Shown in pieces: positions 1 through 6,246 of a stretch of 18,023 nucleotides of DNA. Location: NCBI GenBank assembly GCA_017305815.1, contig JAFKJZ010000165.1:1-18023 (forward strand), in the 5' to 3' direction. The translations under genes and the position numbers were made by a program. Every line of letters begins with the position of its first letter. The stretch's first letter is position 1. The DNA is from Hyphomicrobiales bacterium. Its GTDB lineage: Bacteria > Pseudomonadota > Alphaproteobacteria > Rhizobiales > Kaistiaceae. The notes under the pieces were generated by a model, which made no database searches, was not told where the DNA came from, and saw only the letters and a program-made list of their open reading frames with translations.

Positions 1-134
1 CCTCACCCAACCCTCTCCCGCAAGCGGGCGAGGGCTTCGGGCCGGCGTCATGCCGATAGCGGGGCGTCATATCGATCGCGGGGATTGGACGGCGCGCTCC
101 CTCTCCTGCCTGCGGGAGAGGGTAGGGGTGAGGG
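1..134. repeat. Palindromic intergenic repeat, possible terminator
   Basis: Two hairpin-forming segments. The first, at 11-34, pairs CCCTCTCCCGC with GCGGGCGAGGG around an AA loop, with one mismatch. The second is at 98-122. The outer arms also match: CCTCACCC at 1-8 is complementary to GGGTGAGG at 126-133. The core recurs inside the PBP1C gene at 8357-8380, so this is a dispersed family. The repeat lies just downstream of the deacetylase stop and could end its transcript. The repeat may begin before the window. Confidence 0.75.
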
Positions 135-149
135 CCCCCTAGATTAGCC

Positions 150-890
150 TCAGTTGCTCGCCTGGGTCTGCACGTCGTCGAGTTTGACGAACACCGCGCC
201 CGAGGCGGCGAGCCGCTTGATGCCCTCGACGACGCCGAGGCCGGCCGGATGTCCCGGCTGGTTGATATGGGCGATGATAACGTCGCCGGATTTCGCCGCG
301 GCGATACGCCTGGCGACCGTGGCGGCCGGCAGCGACGCGCCCATGTCGGCGTTCAGCGAGAAGCCGGCGACCTCGTAGCCGTCGGCGCGGATCTGGTCGA
401 GCGCGTCGCGGCTGTAGACGGCCGTCGCGCCGCGGAACCAGCGCGGCGGCTTGCCGGTCGCCTGCTGGATGGCCGAGGCGCCGCCATCGACCTCCTTCTG
501 CACCGCTTCCAGCGAGCCGGCCGTCTTCACGCCGTAGAGGCTTGGAATGTCGGTGATCGCCGGCACATGCTGGTCGCCGTGGTTCTCGATCTGGAACAAT
601 TCGGGGTGCGCCATCAGGGTGGACATGGTGGCGGCGTTCCGCTTCATCCAGCGATGGGTGACGAACAGGGTCGCCGGAATCCGGTTCTCGACCAGCAGGT
701 TCAGGATGCGCTGGTCGATGGCGCCGGAACACGCGTCGAAGGTCAGCGCCACGACTCGGGGTCCCGGCGGCGGCGCGGCGATGCGCAGCTTCAGTTCGAT
801 GTCATGCGACTTCGCCGTCGCCGGCAGGGCGGCGACGAGGCTGGCGCCAAGCGCGAGGATCGTGGCGAGGAGGGGGCGACTGCAGGACAT
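150..890 (-). CDS. Exported polysaccharide deacetylase-like protein (NodB fold)
   Basis: A 246-residue protein starting at the ATG at 890, chosen because GGAG stands 6-7 bases upstream and a signal peptide follows at once (residues 1-26, ending ATA). The longer upstream frame has no such features. NodB-type motifs in order are VALTFDACSG (about 47-56), NHGDQH (103-108, with His104 and His108 as metal ligands), RWFRGA (150-155) and IIAHINQPGHPAG (205-217, His208). The family removes N- or O-acetyl groups from chitin-like, peptidoglycan or exopolysaccharide chains outside the membrane. The usual TFDD is TFDA here: Asp52, the catalytic base, is kept, but the second Asp, a metal ligand, is Ala53. 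It may use a different metal site or have altered activity. The gene stands alone, divergent from the response regulator. The fold is secure; the substrate is unknown. Confidence 0.85.
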   Translation of the reverse strand: MSCSRPLLATILALGASLVAALPATAKSHDIELKLRIAAPPPGPRVVALTFDACSGAIDQRILNLLVENRIPATLFVTHRWMKRNAATMSTLMAHPELFQIENHGDQHVPAITDIPSLYGVKTAGSLEAVQKEVDGGASAIQQATGKPPRWFRGATAVYSRDALDQIRADGYEVAGFSLNADMGASLPAATVARRIAAAKSGDVIIAHINQPGHPAGLGVVEGIKRLAASGAVFVKLDDVQTQASN

Positions 891-1322
891 GCGGAACTCC
901 GGGACGCGGCGTGCGCGGAGAAAGATCCAGCACTTCGACTCAAATAAGGCGGCAGGCAACAGATCTCGCGCTTTCCGCCTCTCTTTCGCACCGGCGCCGG
1001 ACGCGATTGCGGCGTGCCGGCAGGACGCCGCCGAACTGGGGCATCGATTCCTGCAAACGCTCCTTGGAGGTCTTGCATGTTTGGACATTAACCATCTGCG
1101 CGCAAACATTTTTCCGTTGTCTAGGAGGCGACGGGCGACGGTGGTAGCGTTAACTTTCCCCAGGCTTGAAGCGAACGGACCGTTCCGCCCGGGGCGAGGG
1201 CCGCGTCGTGATGTCTTGTACCGCGCAGTGCCATGGCTCATGCGACGCGCGAAGCTGGCGGAATGGATCCGGCGTTTCTCAGCGTTTCGCATGCCTCCCG
1301 GAACGGGCTCCGACGCAAGGGG
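891..1322. other. Divergent intergenic region
   Basis: There is no convincing gene on either strand; the frames here lack conserved motifs. A possible plus-strand promoter is TTGGAC (1081-1086), a 17-base spacer, then AAACAT (1104-1109). It overlaps TTAACCAT at 1088-1095, which matches the half-site of the alphaproteobacterial cell-cycle regulator CtrA. Both calls are weak single matches. An in-frame extension of the response regulator back to an ATG at 1233 is possible but has no domain support. Confidence 0.4.
1081..1109 (+). promoter_or_regulatory. Possible promoter with CtrA-like half-site
   Basis: TTGGAC and AAACAT lie 17 bases apart upstream of the response regulator. TTAACCAT falls in the spacer. 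This is pattern matching only, with no second CtrA half-site at the expected spacing. Confidence 0.2.
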
Positions 1323-1718
1323 ATGCCGGTGGCTGACAGCTGGCCCGTGATCCTGCTGGTCGAGGACGAACCGCTGGTGCGGGCCGCTGTCGCTGAAATG
1401 CTGGAGGATCTCGGATTTTCCGTCGAGCAGGCCGCTTCCGCTGGCGCAGCCTCGGCCCTTCTGGCCGTGCCGGATCATCCCTATGACGCGGTCATCATCG
1501 ATGTCGGCCTGCCGGACCGGCCCGGCGACGAACTCGCCAGGGACATCCTGTCCGATCTCGCCGAAATCCCGGTCATCATCGCCAGCGGCGGCGATCCCTC
1601 CGAGCTCGATCCGGCGCTGGCCGGCAATGCGCGCATCGCCATCCTGAGCAAGCCCTATGGCGCCCGAGGCATGATCGAGCTTCTAGCCTCGCTCGGCGTC
1701 ATCGCCGGCAGGCCCTGA
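1323..1718 (+). CDS. Single-domain response regulator (REC only)
   Basis: About 131 residues forming one receiver domain with no output domain. The acidic pair is Glu14/Asp15 (LLVEDEP), the phosphoacceptor is Asp60 (VIIDVGLPD), the switch residue is Ser88 (IIASGG) and the conserved lysine is Lys110 (SKPYG). Such proteins relay phosphate or act by binding partner proteins. The start is uncertain. The ATG at 1323 has AAGGGG directly before it, too close to be ideal. A GTG at 1329 would have that same sequence at good spacing. In-frame ATGs also exist at 1263 and 1233. All choices leave the domain intact. No kinase is adjacent on this strand, so the partner is unknown. Confidence 0.85.
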   Translation: MPVADSWPVILLVEDEPLVRAAVAEMLEDLGFSVEQAASAGAASALLAVPDHPYDAVIIDVGLPDRPGDELARDILSDLAEIPVIIASGGDPSELDPALAGNARIAILSKPYGARGMIELLASLGVIAGRP

Positions 1719-1829
1719 GGTCCGCGCAGTCGCACAGCTTTTGGTGGAAGAAGGCAGCGTCCGGCTGGGCGCCCGGCTGGTACGCCGTCGAAGATATGCG
1801 ACTATGCCCGCTCGCTCGACGTTCCGACC

Positions 1830-1837
1830 GGAGGAGG
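1830..1837 (+). promoter_or_regulatory. Strong ribosome binding site for the MgtC gene
   Basis: GGAGGAGG lies 7 bases before a GTG at 1845. It fixes that GTG as the start of the MgtC-family gene over ATGs in other frames. No magnesium-sensing leader or riboswitch fold was recognised between 1719 and 1844. Confidence 0.8.
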
Positions 1838-1844
1838 CCGCCCC

Positions 1845-2384
1845 GTGCCGACGGAGTACTATCTCGACGTTGCCATGCGTCTCGGTATGGCCGTGCTTTG
1901 CGGCCTGTTGATCGGCATCAACCGCGACGCCAAGGAAAAGCCGGCCGGCATGCGCACGCTGGCCATGGTCTCGCTCGGCGCGGCGCTGGTCGCGGTCAGC
2001 GTCGGCAACATCGCCACCTTCGCCGGCCATCCCGACGCGCAGAGCCGGGTGCTGCAGGGCGTCATCCAGGGCGTTCTCGCCGGCATCGGCTTCATCGGCG
2101 CCGGCGCCATTCTGCGTCCGTCCAAGCGCGGCGAGATCGTGCATGGCGTCACGACGGCCTCGACCGTCTGGGTTTCGGCGGCGCTCGGCATCGCCTGCGG
2201 TCTCGGCGACTGGCCGGTCGTCCTCATCTCGCTGGTGCTGGTCTTCCTGGTCCTTGTCGTCGCCAAGCCGATCGAGCGGCGCTGGCTGGACTATCTGCGC
2301 GCTCGCGAAGAGGCGCAGGAGGCCGCCGCGGCTGCCGCCTCGGCGGAAGGCGCCGAACCGGCGGCTCGCTCGAAGCCGGTCTAG
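1845..2384 (+). CDS. MgtC/SapB family membrane protein
   Basis: 179 residues with a GTG start. The family signatures are clear: GLLIGINRDAKEKPAGMRT (20-38), GIGFIGAGAIL (80-90) and GVTTASTVWVSAALGIACG (101-119). Four to five membrane segments are visible, followed by an Ala/Glu-rich tail from about residue 150. It is a short form without the C-terminal ACT-like domain of Salmonella MgtC. The usual ER in the first motif is NR. MgtC proteins act in the inner membrane and help survival in low magnesium or inside hosts, in part by affecting the F1Fo ATPase; this short SapB-like type is less studied. The TAG stop lies in a CTAG that forms the left edge of the accessory islet, and a trbI remnant on the other strand overlaps it. 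Confidence 0.9.
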   Translation: MPTEYYLDVAMRLGMAVLCGLLIGINRDAKEKPAGMRTLAMVSLGAALVAVSVGNIATFAGHPDAQSRVLQGVIQGVLAGIGFIGAGAILRPSKRGEIVHGVTTASTVWVSAALGIACGLGDWPVVLISLVLVFLVLVVAKPIERRWLDYLRAREEAQEAAAAAASAEGAEPAARSKPV

Positions 2385-2385
2385 G
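2379..2385. repeat. Left islet edge repeat GTCTAGG
   Basis: Identical to 5561-5567. It includes the MgtC stop codon. Confidence 0.6.
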
Positions 2386-2554
2386 ACTGGTTGCCACGAC
2401 GGTTGGAATCGAGCGCCCAGACGAGCGCGCCGAGGACGGCGACGGCGCTGACGCCGCTGCAGGCGATCAGCACCTTGCGCGACAGCCGAGTGACGTTCGA
2501 TGGTTCGGGCCGCAGGCAAAGCTAGGCTTTGATATCGGGAGCGTCGGTCGTCAA
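2381..2554 (-). pseudogene. trbI: Decayed 5' fragment of conjugal transfer gene trbI
   Basis: Read on the minus strand, this frame contains LRPEPSNVTRLSRKVLI, then a hydrophobic segment (ACSGVSAVAVLGALVWAL), then DSNRRGNQS and a stop. The (R)VTRLSRKVL motif followed by one membrane helix is the N-terminus of TrbI, the VirB10-like core protein of IncP/ICE-type conjugation systems. Full-length TrbI is roughly 400 residues or more; only about 46 remain. The frame is cut at the MgtC stop, where the TAG at 2381-2383 comes from the junction itself. A possible original start is the TTG at 2554 (TTDAPDIKA), but a TAG at 2522-2524 interrupts it. That stop lies in a small palindrome, CAAAGC-TAG-GCTTTG on the plus strand. 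The fragment is non-functional and marks past contact with a conjugative element. Confidence 0.7.
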
Positions 2555-2915
2555 TACGCGGCACCTGTGAGCCAACGGAAAACGCGGCGCCATCCGCATC
2601 ATCGGAGCCTTACTCAGCTGAAACAGCTCACTTGTCAGCGCCTCTTCATTCGGAAGCCTTGAAAGAGCCAGCTGATCCGCAAGAGGCTTGGTCGGTCCTG
2701 TCCAGATTGACAGTTCGGGCAATCTCCGGTCTTCTCATGCTGACGGCCCGATGCATGTCGGTAAACGATTTAAGTCGAACGGTGCCGGAGCGATCCGCCC
2801 TACGTTTCACCTTCATCCGATCCGGGCCGGCCTGCGGACTTAAGGAGGCCAAGTAGAGTTCGGAGGAACTTGATCAAAATTCTTTATCCACTGCTGTGAG
2901 ATCAAGGAGCGTCTG
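2555..2915. other. Leader and unexplained stretch before the arylsulfatase gene
   Basis: Noticeably less G+C-rich than the rest of the window. Short frames on both strands (for example 2632-2856 plus and 2646-2852 minus) show no recognisable motif, and no trbG-like sequence is seen upstream of the trbI fragment. The stretch near 2869-2900 (TTGATCAAAATTCTTTATCC) is AT-rich and is the likeliest place for the arylsulfatase promoter, though no clear -35/-10 pair is present. AAGGAG at 2904-2909 is the ribosome binding site for the ATG at 2916. Confidence 0.4.
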
Positions 2916-5294
2916 ATGAAGTCGTCCAAACTATTTCGTAGCCTGCTGGTGTTGCCTTTTCTGGCCGCAAGCTGTGGAGCTTCTGCCCATGCTCAAACCG
3001 CCGATGTGCCGCTCGCTGCACGAGATGGACAGGTCACGCTGCCTTATGCGGAGCAGAAGTTCCGCGGCAATGTGGGCACCACCTATCTGAATGCCGACCC
3101 GGCAGAGTTTCCCGCCCCAATCAAGGCCCCCCAAGGCGCACCGAACGTCCTGCTGGTGCTGCTCGACGATGTGGGTTTCTGGCAGTTCGACGTTACCGGC
3201 GGCGGCGTTCCCTCGCCCGCGCTAGACGAACTGGCCAAAGAGGGTCTGACCTTCACGCGCTTCCACACCACCGCGCTCTGCTCGCCGACGCGCGCCGCTC
3301 TGCTGACGGGGCGCAACCACAATGTGGCCGGGACCGGTGTCATCACCGAACTTGCCACCGGCTATGACGGCTATACCGGCGTCATTCCCAAGGACACCGC
3401 CTCGTTCGCCGAGATCCTGCGCCAGAACGGCTATGTCACGGCTTGGATCGGCAAGAACCACAACACTCCGATCTACGAGACCAGCGCCGCCGGGCCCTTC
3501 GACCATTGGCCGAACGGGCTGGGCTTCGATTATTTCTACGGCTTCATGGCAGGCGACACAAACCAGATCCGCCCATATCTCTTTGAGAATCAGACCCCTA
3601 TTGGGACTCCCGATAAGGAGGGCTATTACCTCAGCACCGATCTGGCCGACCATACGATCGACTGGCTGAAGAGGCTCGAGGCGATCCAGCCCGAGAAGCC
3701 CTGGTTCGCCTATCTCGCGCCCGCCGCGACCCATGCCCCGCATCAGGCCCCGAAGGAGTTGATCGCCAAGTTCAAGGGCAAGTTCGATATGGGCTGGGAT
3801 GCCTATCGCGAGCAGACCTTCAAGCGCCAGAAGGAGCGCGGGATCATTCCTGCCGATACCGAGTTGACTCCGCGCCCCGCCAGCCTGCCGGCCTGGGACA
3901 GCCTGAACGCCGACCAGAAGAGGCTGTACTCGCGCATGATGGAGGTCTTCGCGGCCTATGGCGAGCAGGTAGACCACGAGGTCGGGCGCGTGCTTGACTA
4001 TGTCAAGACCTTGCCCGATGCCGACAATACGATGATCATCTATATCGTCGGCGACAACGGTGCCTCCGCCGAGGGCGGCTTCGATGGCACGCTGAACGAG
4101 AATGCCTTCTTCAATCAATATCTGATGAAGACCGAGGACATGATCGACCGGATCGATGAGATCGGGACCGAACTGCATTTCAACCACTTCCCTGCCGGCT
4201 GGGCCTGGGCTGTCGATACCCCGTTTCAATGGACCAAGCAGGTCGCGAGCCACCTGGGCGGCGTGCGCAACCCGATGATCGTCAAATGGCCGGCCCGCTT
4301 CCGGAAGGGCGGGGAGATGCGGACCCAGTTCCTGCATGTCATCGATATTGCGCCGACCATTCTTGACGCGGCCCATATCCCCGAGCCGCGCAGCGTCAAT
4401 GGGACGGCTCAGACCCCGATCCAGGGCAAAAGCTTCCTGAGCGTGCTGGACGATGCCAAGGCCGAAGAGGTCCGCACCAGCCAGTATTTCGAGATGTTCG
4501 TGAACCGCGGTATGTATGACAAAGGCTGGTGGGCGGCGTCGCTGGCCTTCGAGCCCTGGGACCCGGTTCGCGGCGAGTTCGATCCGATGAAGGCGAAATG
4601 GGAGCTCTACAACCTTGATGAGGATTTCAGCCAGGCCAAGGATCTTGCGGCCAAGAATCCCGACAAGCTGGAGGAACTGAAGGCGCTCTGGTGGGCAGAG
4701 GCATCGAAGAACAAGGCGTTGCCGCTTGACTGGCGCGGTGCCGAACGCTTCAGCGCCGAAGGCACCGGAAAGCCGAATCTTGCAGCCGGGCGTGATAGCT
4801 TCACCTATGAGGGCGTGCTAGCGGGCCTGCCGGAATCCTCCGCCCCCGACCTGAAGAACAAATCCTTCAGCGTCACCGCCAAAGTCAAGATCAAGGAAAA
4901 TGCCAATGGCATGATCTTCACGCAAGGTGGCAATACCGGCGGCTGGGCCTTCTATCTTAAGGACGGCCGGTTAAAGGCCGTCCATAATTATATCGACGTC
5001 GCGGTTTATTCCGTCGAAAGCGACAGCGCCGTCCCTGCGGGTGAGCATGAACTGAAAATGGAGTTCGCCTATGAGGGCGGCAAGGAAATGGGAAAAAGCG
5101 GGTCCATAACTCTGTCCATCGACGGCAAGGCGGTCGGTTCGGGCACTATCGCGAAGACCACTCCGTTCAAATATTCGCTCTCCGAGAACCAGGACGTCGG
5201 GACGGATACCGGCACGGCGGTAACCAGCGACTACAAGGCGCCGTTCGACTTTCAGGGCGAGCTTGAGAAAGTGGTCGTGGAACTCCAGAAGTAA
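2916..5294 (+). CDS. Secreted arylsulfatase (Cys-type, FGly-dependent)
   Basis: 792 residues, with the start fixed by AAGGAG 6 bases upstream. A signal peptide covers residues 1-26 (ending AHA). The alkaline-phosphatase-fold sulfatase domain begins near 76 (APNVLLVLLDDVG, Asp84/Asp85 for calcium). The signature LCSPTRAALLTGR (121-133) has Cys122, which must be converted to formylglycine. DNG at 380-382 supplies further calcium ligands and Lys457 (IVKWPAR) lies in the later active-site region. Residues about 620-792 form a beta-rich C-terminal domain found in large bacterial arylsulfatases. The enzyme hydrolyses sulfate esters outside the cytoplasm, releasing sulfate from aromatic or glycan substrates. 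No formylglycine-generating enzyme, sulfate transporter or regulator is nearby. Codon use differs from the flanking genes and mobile-element remnants lie on both sides, suggesting horizontal gain. The reading frame is intact. The natural substrate is unknown. Confidence 0.93.
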   Translation: MKSSKLFRSLLVLPFLAASCGASAHAQTADVPLAARDGQVTLPYAEQKFRGNVGTTYLNADPAEFPAPIKAPQGAPNVLLVLLDDVGFWQFDVTGGGVPSPALDELAKEGLTFTRFHTTALCSPTRAALLTGRNHNVAGTGVITELATGYDGYTGVIPKDTASFAEILRQNGYVTAWIGKNHNTPIYETSAAGPFDHWPNGLGFDYFYGFMAGDTNQIRPYLFENQTPIGTPDKEGYYLSTDLADHTIDWLKRLEAIQPEKPWFAYLAPAATHAPHQAPKELIAKFKGKFDMGWDAYREQTFKRQKERGIIPADTELTPRPASLPAWDSLNADQKRLYSRMMEVFAAYGEQVDHEVGRVLDYVKTLPDADNTMIIYIVGDNGASAEGGFDGTLNENAFFNQYLMKTEDMIDRIDEIGTELHFNHFPAGWAWAVDTPFQWTKQVASHLGGVRNPMIVKWPARFRKGGEMRTQFLHVIDIAPTILDAAHIPEPRSVNGTAQTPIQGKSFLSVLDDAKAEEVRTSQYFEMFVNRGMYDKGWWAASLAFEPWDPVRGEFDPMKAKWELYNLDEDFSQAKDLAAKNPDKLEELKALWWAEASKNKALPLDWRGAERFSAEGTGKPNLAAGRDSFTYEGVLAGLPESSAPDLKNKSFSVTAKVKIKENANGMIFTQGGNTGGWAFYLKDGRLKAVHNYIDVAVYSVESDSAVPAGEHELKMEFAYEGGKEMGKSGSITLSIDGKAVGSGTIAKTTPFKYSLSENQDVGTDTGTAVTSDYKAPFDFQGELEKVVVELQK

Positions 5295-5299
5295 GATTG

Positions 5300-5332
5300 G
5301 CCGGGCGCTCTGCCATTCGGTGGGCGCCCGGC
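5300..5332 (+). terminator. Probable terminator after the arylsulfatase gene
   Basis: GCCGGGCGC (5300-5308) and GCGCCCGGC (5324-5332) form a perfect 9-base stem with a 15-base loop, 5 bases after the arylsulfatase stop. Only a weak T-tract (TTATT) follows. Confidence 0.55.
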
Positions 5333-5378
5333 TTATTGGCTGAGGTCTCATTGGTCCGTTCCAGCGATCGGCCTCTAA

Positions 5379-5561
5379 CTGCTTTGGGAACGTTATGGGC
5401 CGCGCACGACCTGTGTGAACCGCTTCAACCGGCGGCGAAAGGCCGGCTTATGGGATCGGCTTCTGACGGCGGTCTCGAAGGCCCACGGTGGCGGTATCCT
5501 GATGATCGACAGTTCCAGCGTGCTCCGCATCTGGATGCGTCTTAATGAGTCTGTGACCTAG
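5379..5561 (+). pseudogene. IS5-family transposase remnant
   Basis: From about 5388 the frame reads ERYGPRTTCVNRFNRRRKAG, then LWDRLLTAVSKAHGG and ILMIDSSS. This is the conserved N-terminal half of IS5-family (IS427-like) DDE transposases, in which the Asp of MIDSS is the first catalytic acid. A stop precedes it (TAA at 5376-5378). After MIDSSSV the sequence no longer matches the expected RVHQHA and runs to a TAG at 5559-5561. About 57 codons survive of roughly 250, so it is inactive. It forms the right edge of the islet. Some IS5-family groups favour short TA-containing targets such as YTAR, and the islet edges sit in CTAG. Confidence 0.75.
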
Positions 5562-5570
5562 TCTAGGTCA
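5554..5570. repeat. Perfect palindrome at the right islet edge
   Basis: TGACCTAGTCTAGGTCA: 7-base arms around GTC. It contains the second GTCTAGG copy (5561-5567), the stop of the transposase remnant and the stop of the DUF1345 gene. It may be an insertion scar or a small bidirectional terminator. Confidence 0.5.
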
Positions 5571-6225
5571 GCACGCTGGCGCCGAGATTGATCGCGAGCG
5601 CCAGCAGCGTCGTGTTGAACACGAACGACGCGATCGAGTGGAACATCATCACCATCCGGAAATCCGTCGTGCGGACGTTCACGTCGGAGGTCTGGAAGGT
5701 CGCGCCGAGGCAGAACGAGAAATAGAAGAAGTCCCAGATCACCGGCTGCGGCGTGTCCGGGAAGATCAGCCCGCCCTTGTCGTCTTCCTTGCCGTCGGCA
5801 TTGCTGTCGGTCCCGGCCGGCGCGTAGTAGAGCCGGGCATAGTGGAACGCGAACAGGGTGTTGAAGACGATCCAGCCGAGCGGAATGCTGATGATGGCGG
5901 TGGCGAGGTGGGTGGCCGTGGTGTTGGCGCCGTTCAGGATCGAGAAGATCGAATAGAACGAGAAGGCGATGGCGCCGACCGTCAGGCACATGATGAGGAC
6001 AATGCCCTCATCCGCGCTGCGTGCGCGCCGGCGCAGCGTGTCGAGATTGGCCTTTGCCGCCAGCCGGAACAGGAAGAAGAGGTAGACGACGAAGAAGATG
6101 TCGCCGGCCGCGATCAGCGCGAATTCGGCGAAGACCAGCCGGATGAGGAAATAGGCGACGACCGCGACGAGGATGGACTCGTAGAAGTGCCGGTGCTGGT
6201 TCCAGTGGCGCCCGATGAGAGAAAT
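5563..6225 (-). CDS. DUF1345 family membrane protein, apparent ATT start
   Basis: 220 residues if started at the ATT at 6225-6223, which has GGAG (6236-6233) 7 bases upstream. The frame is open back to the PBP1C stop at 6247-6249 but has no ATG, GTG or TTG before the ATG at 5991, which would remove the first 78 residues and two membrane helices. The N-terminus then reads (M)SLIGRHWNQHRHFY, as expected for the family. Helices lie at about 17-35, 36-56, 75-98, 107-128, 165-180 and 195-215. The family signature is YFSFCLGATFQTSDVNV (about 170-186). A loop at 140-149 contains DSNADGKED, a DxNxDGxxD calcium-loop pattern. DUF1345 proteins are inner-membrane proteins of unknown function. The gene lies 21 bases after pbpC on the same strand and is probably cotranscribed. 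Confidence 0.8.
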   Translation of the reverse strand: MSLIGRHWNQHRHFYESILVAVVAYFLIRLVFAEFALIAAGDIFFVVYLFFLFRLAAKANLDTLRRRARSADEGIVLIMCLTVGAIAFSFYSIFSILNGANTTATHLATAIISIPLGWIVFNTLFAFHYARLYYAPAGTDSNADGKEDDKGGLIFPDTPQPVIWDFFYFSFCLGATFQTSDVNVRTTDFRMVMMFHSIASFVFNTTLLALAINLGASVLT

Positions 6226-6232
6226 CGCCTTG

Positions 6233-6236
6233 CTCC
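6233..6236 (-). promoter_or_regulatory. Ribosome binding site that points to the ATT start
   Basis: GGAG, a 7-base spacer (CAAGGCG), then ATT. The site lies between the pbpC stop and the DUF1345 frame. It is the main evidence that translation starts at 6225. Confidence 0.55.
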
Positions 6237-6246
6237 GCCTTGCGGG

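Larger units (their letters stand above)
2379..5567. mobile_element. Accessory islet between convergent stop codons
   Basis: The block contains a trbI fragment, an arylsulfatase gene and an IS5-family transposase fragment. GTCTAGG occurs at both edges (2379-2385 and 5561-5567). In each case it contains the stop codon of the flanking core gene: MgtC TAG at 2382-2384 on the plus strand, and DUF1345 TAG as CTA at 5563-5565. Removing one copy and everything between would leave two convergent genes whose TAG stops overlap as CTAG. The islet's base and codon use, with many AAT, TAT and GAT codons and an AT-richer leader, differs from its neighbours. The block looks inserted; the mechanism is inferred. 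Confidence 0.6.

Noticed and set aside
1..134. CRISPR-like or phage attachment repeat
   Set aside because: There are only paired hairpin arms with no regular spacers, and the core recurs inside a gene as a dispersed palindrome.
1755..1780. Terminator after the response regulator
   Set aside because: GGGCGCCC-centred symmetry is imperfect and no T-tract follows on either strand.
1683..2564. Minus-strand frame of 293 codons over the MgtC gene
   Set aside because: It is antisense to the MgtC motifs. The real minus-strand signal here is the trbI fragment, in another frame.
2632..2856. Small plus-strand gene before the arylsulfatase gene
   Set aside because: It has a TTG start with no ribosome binding site and no recognisable motif, and lies in decayed mobile DNA.
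3222..4376. 384-codon minus-strand frame opposite the arylsulfatase gene
   Set aside because: It is a shadow of the sulfatase domain, with no start site or motif support.
5563..5991. DUF1345 gene starting at the ATG at 5991
   Set aside because: This drops 78 upstream residues that contain two clear membrane helices continuous with the family.
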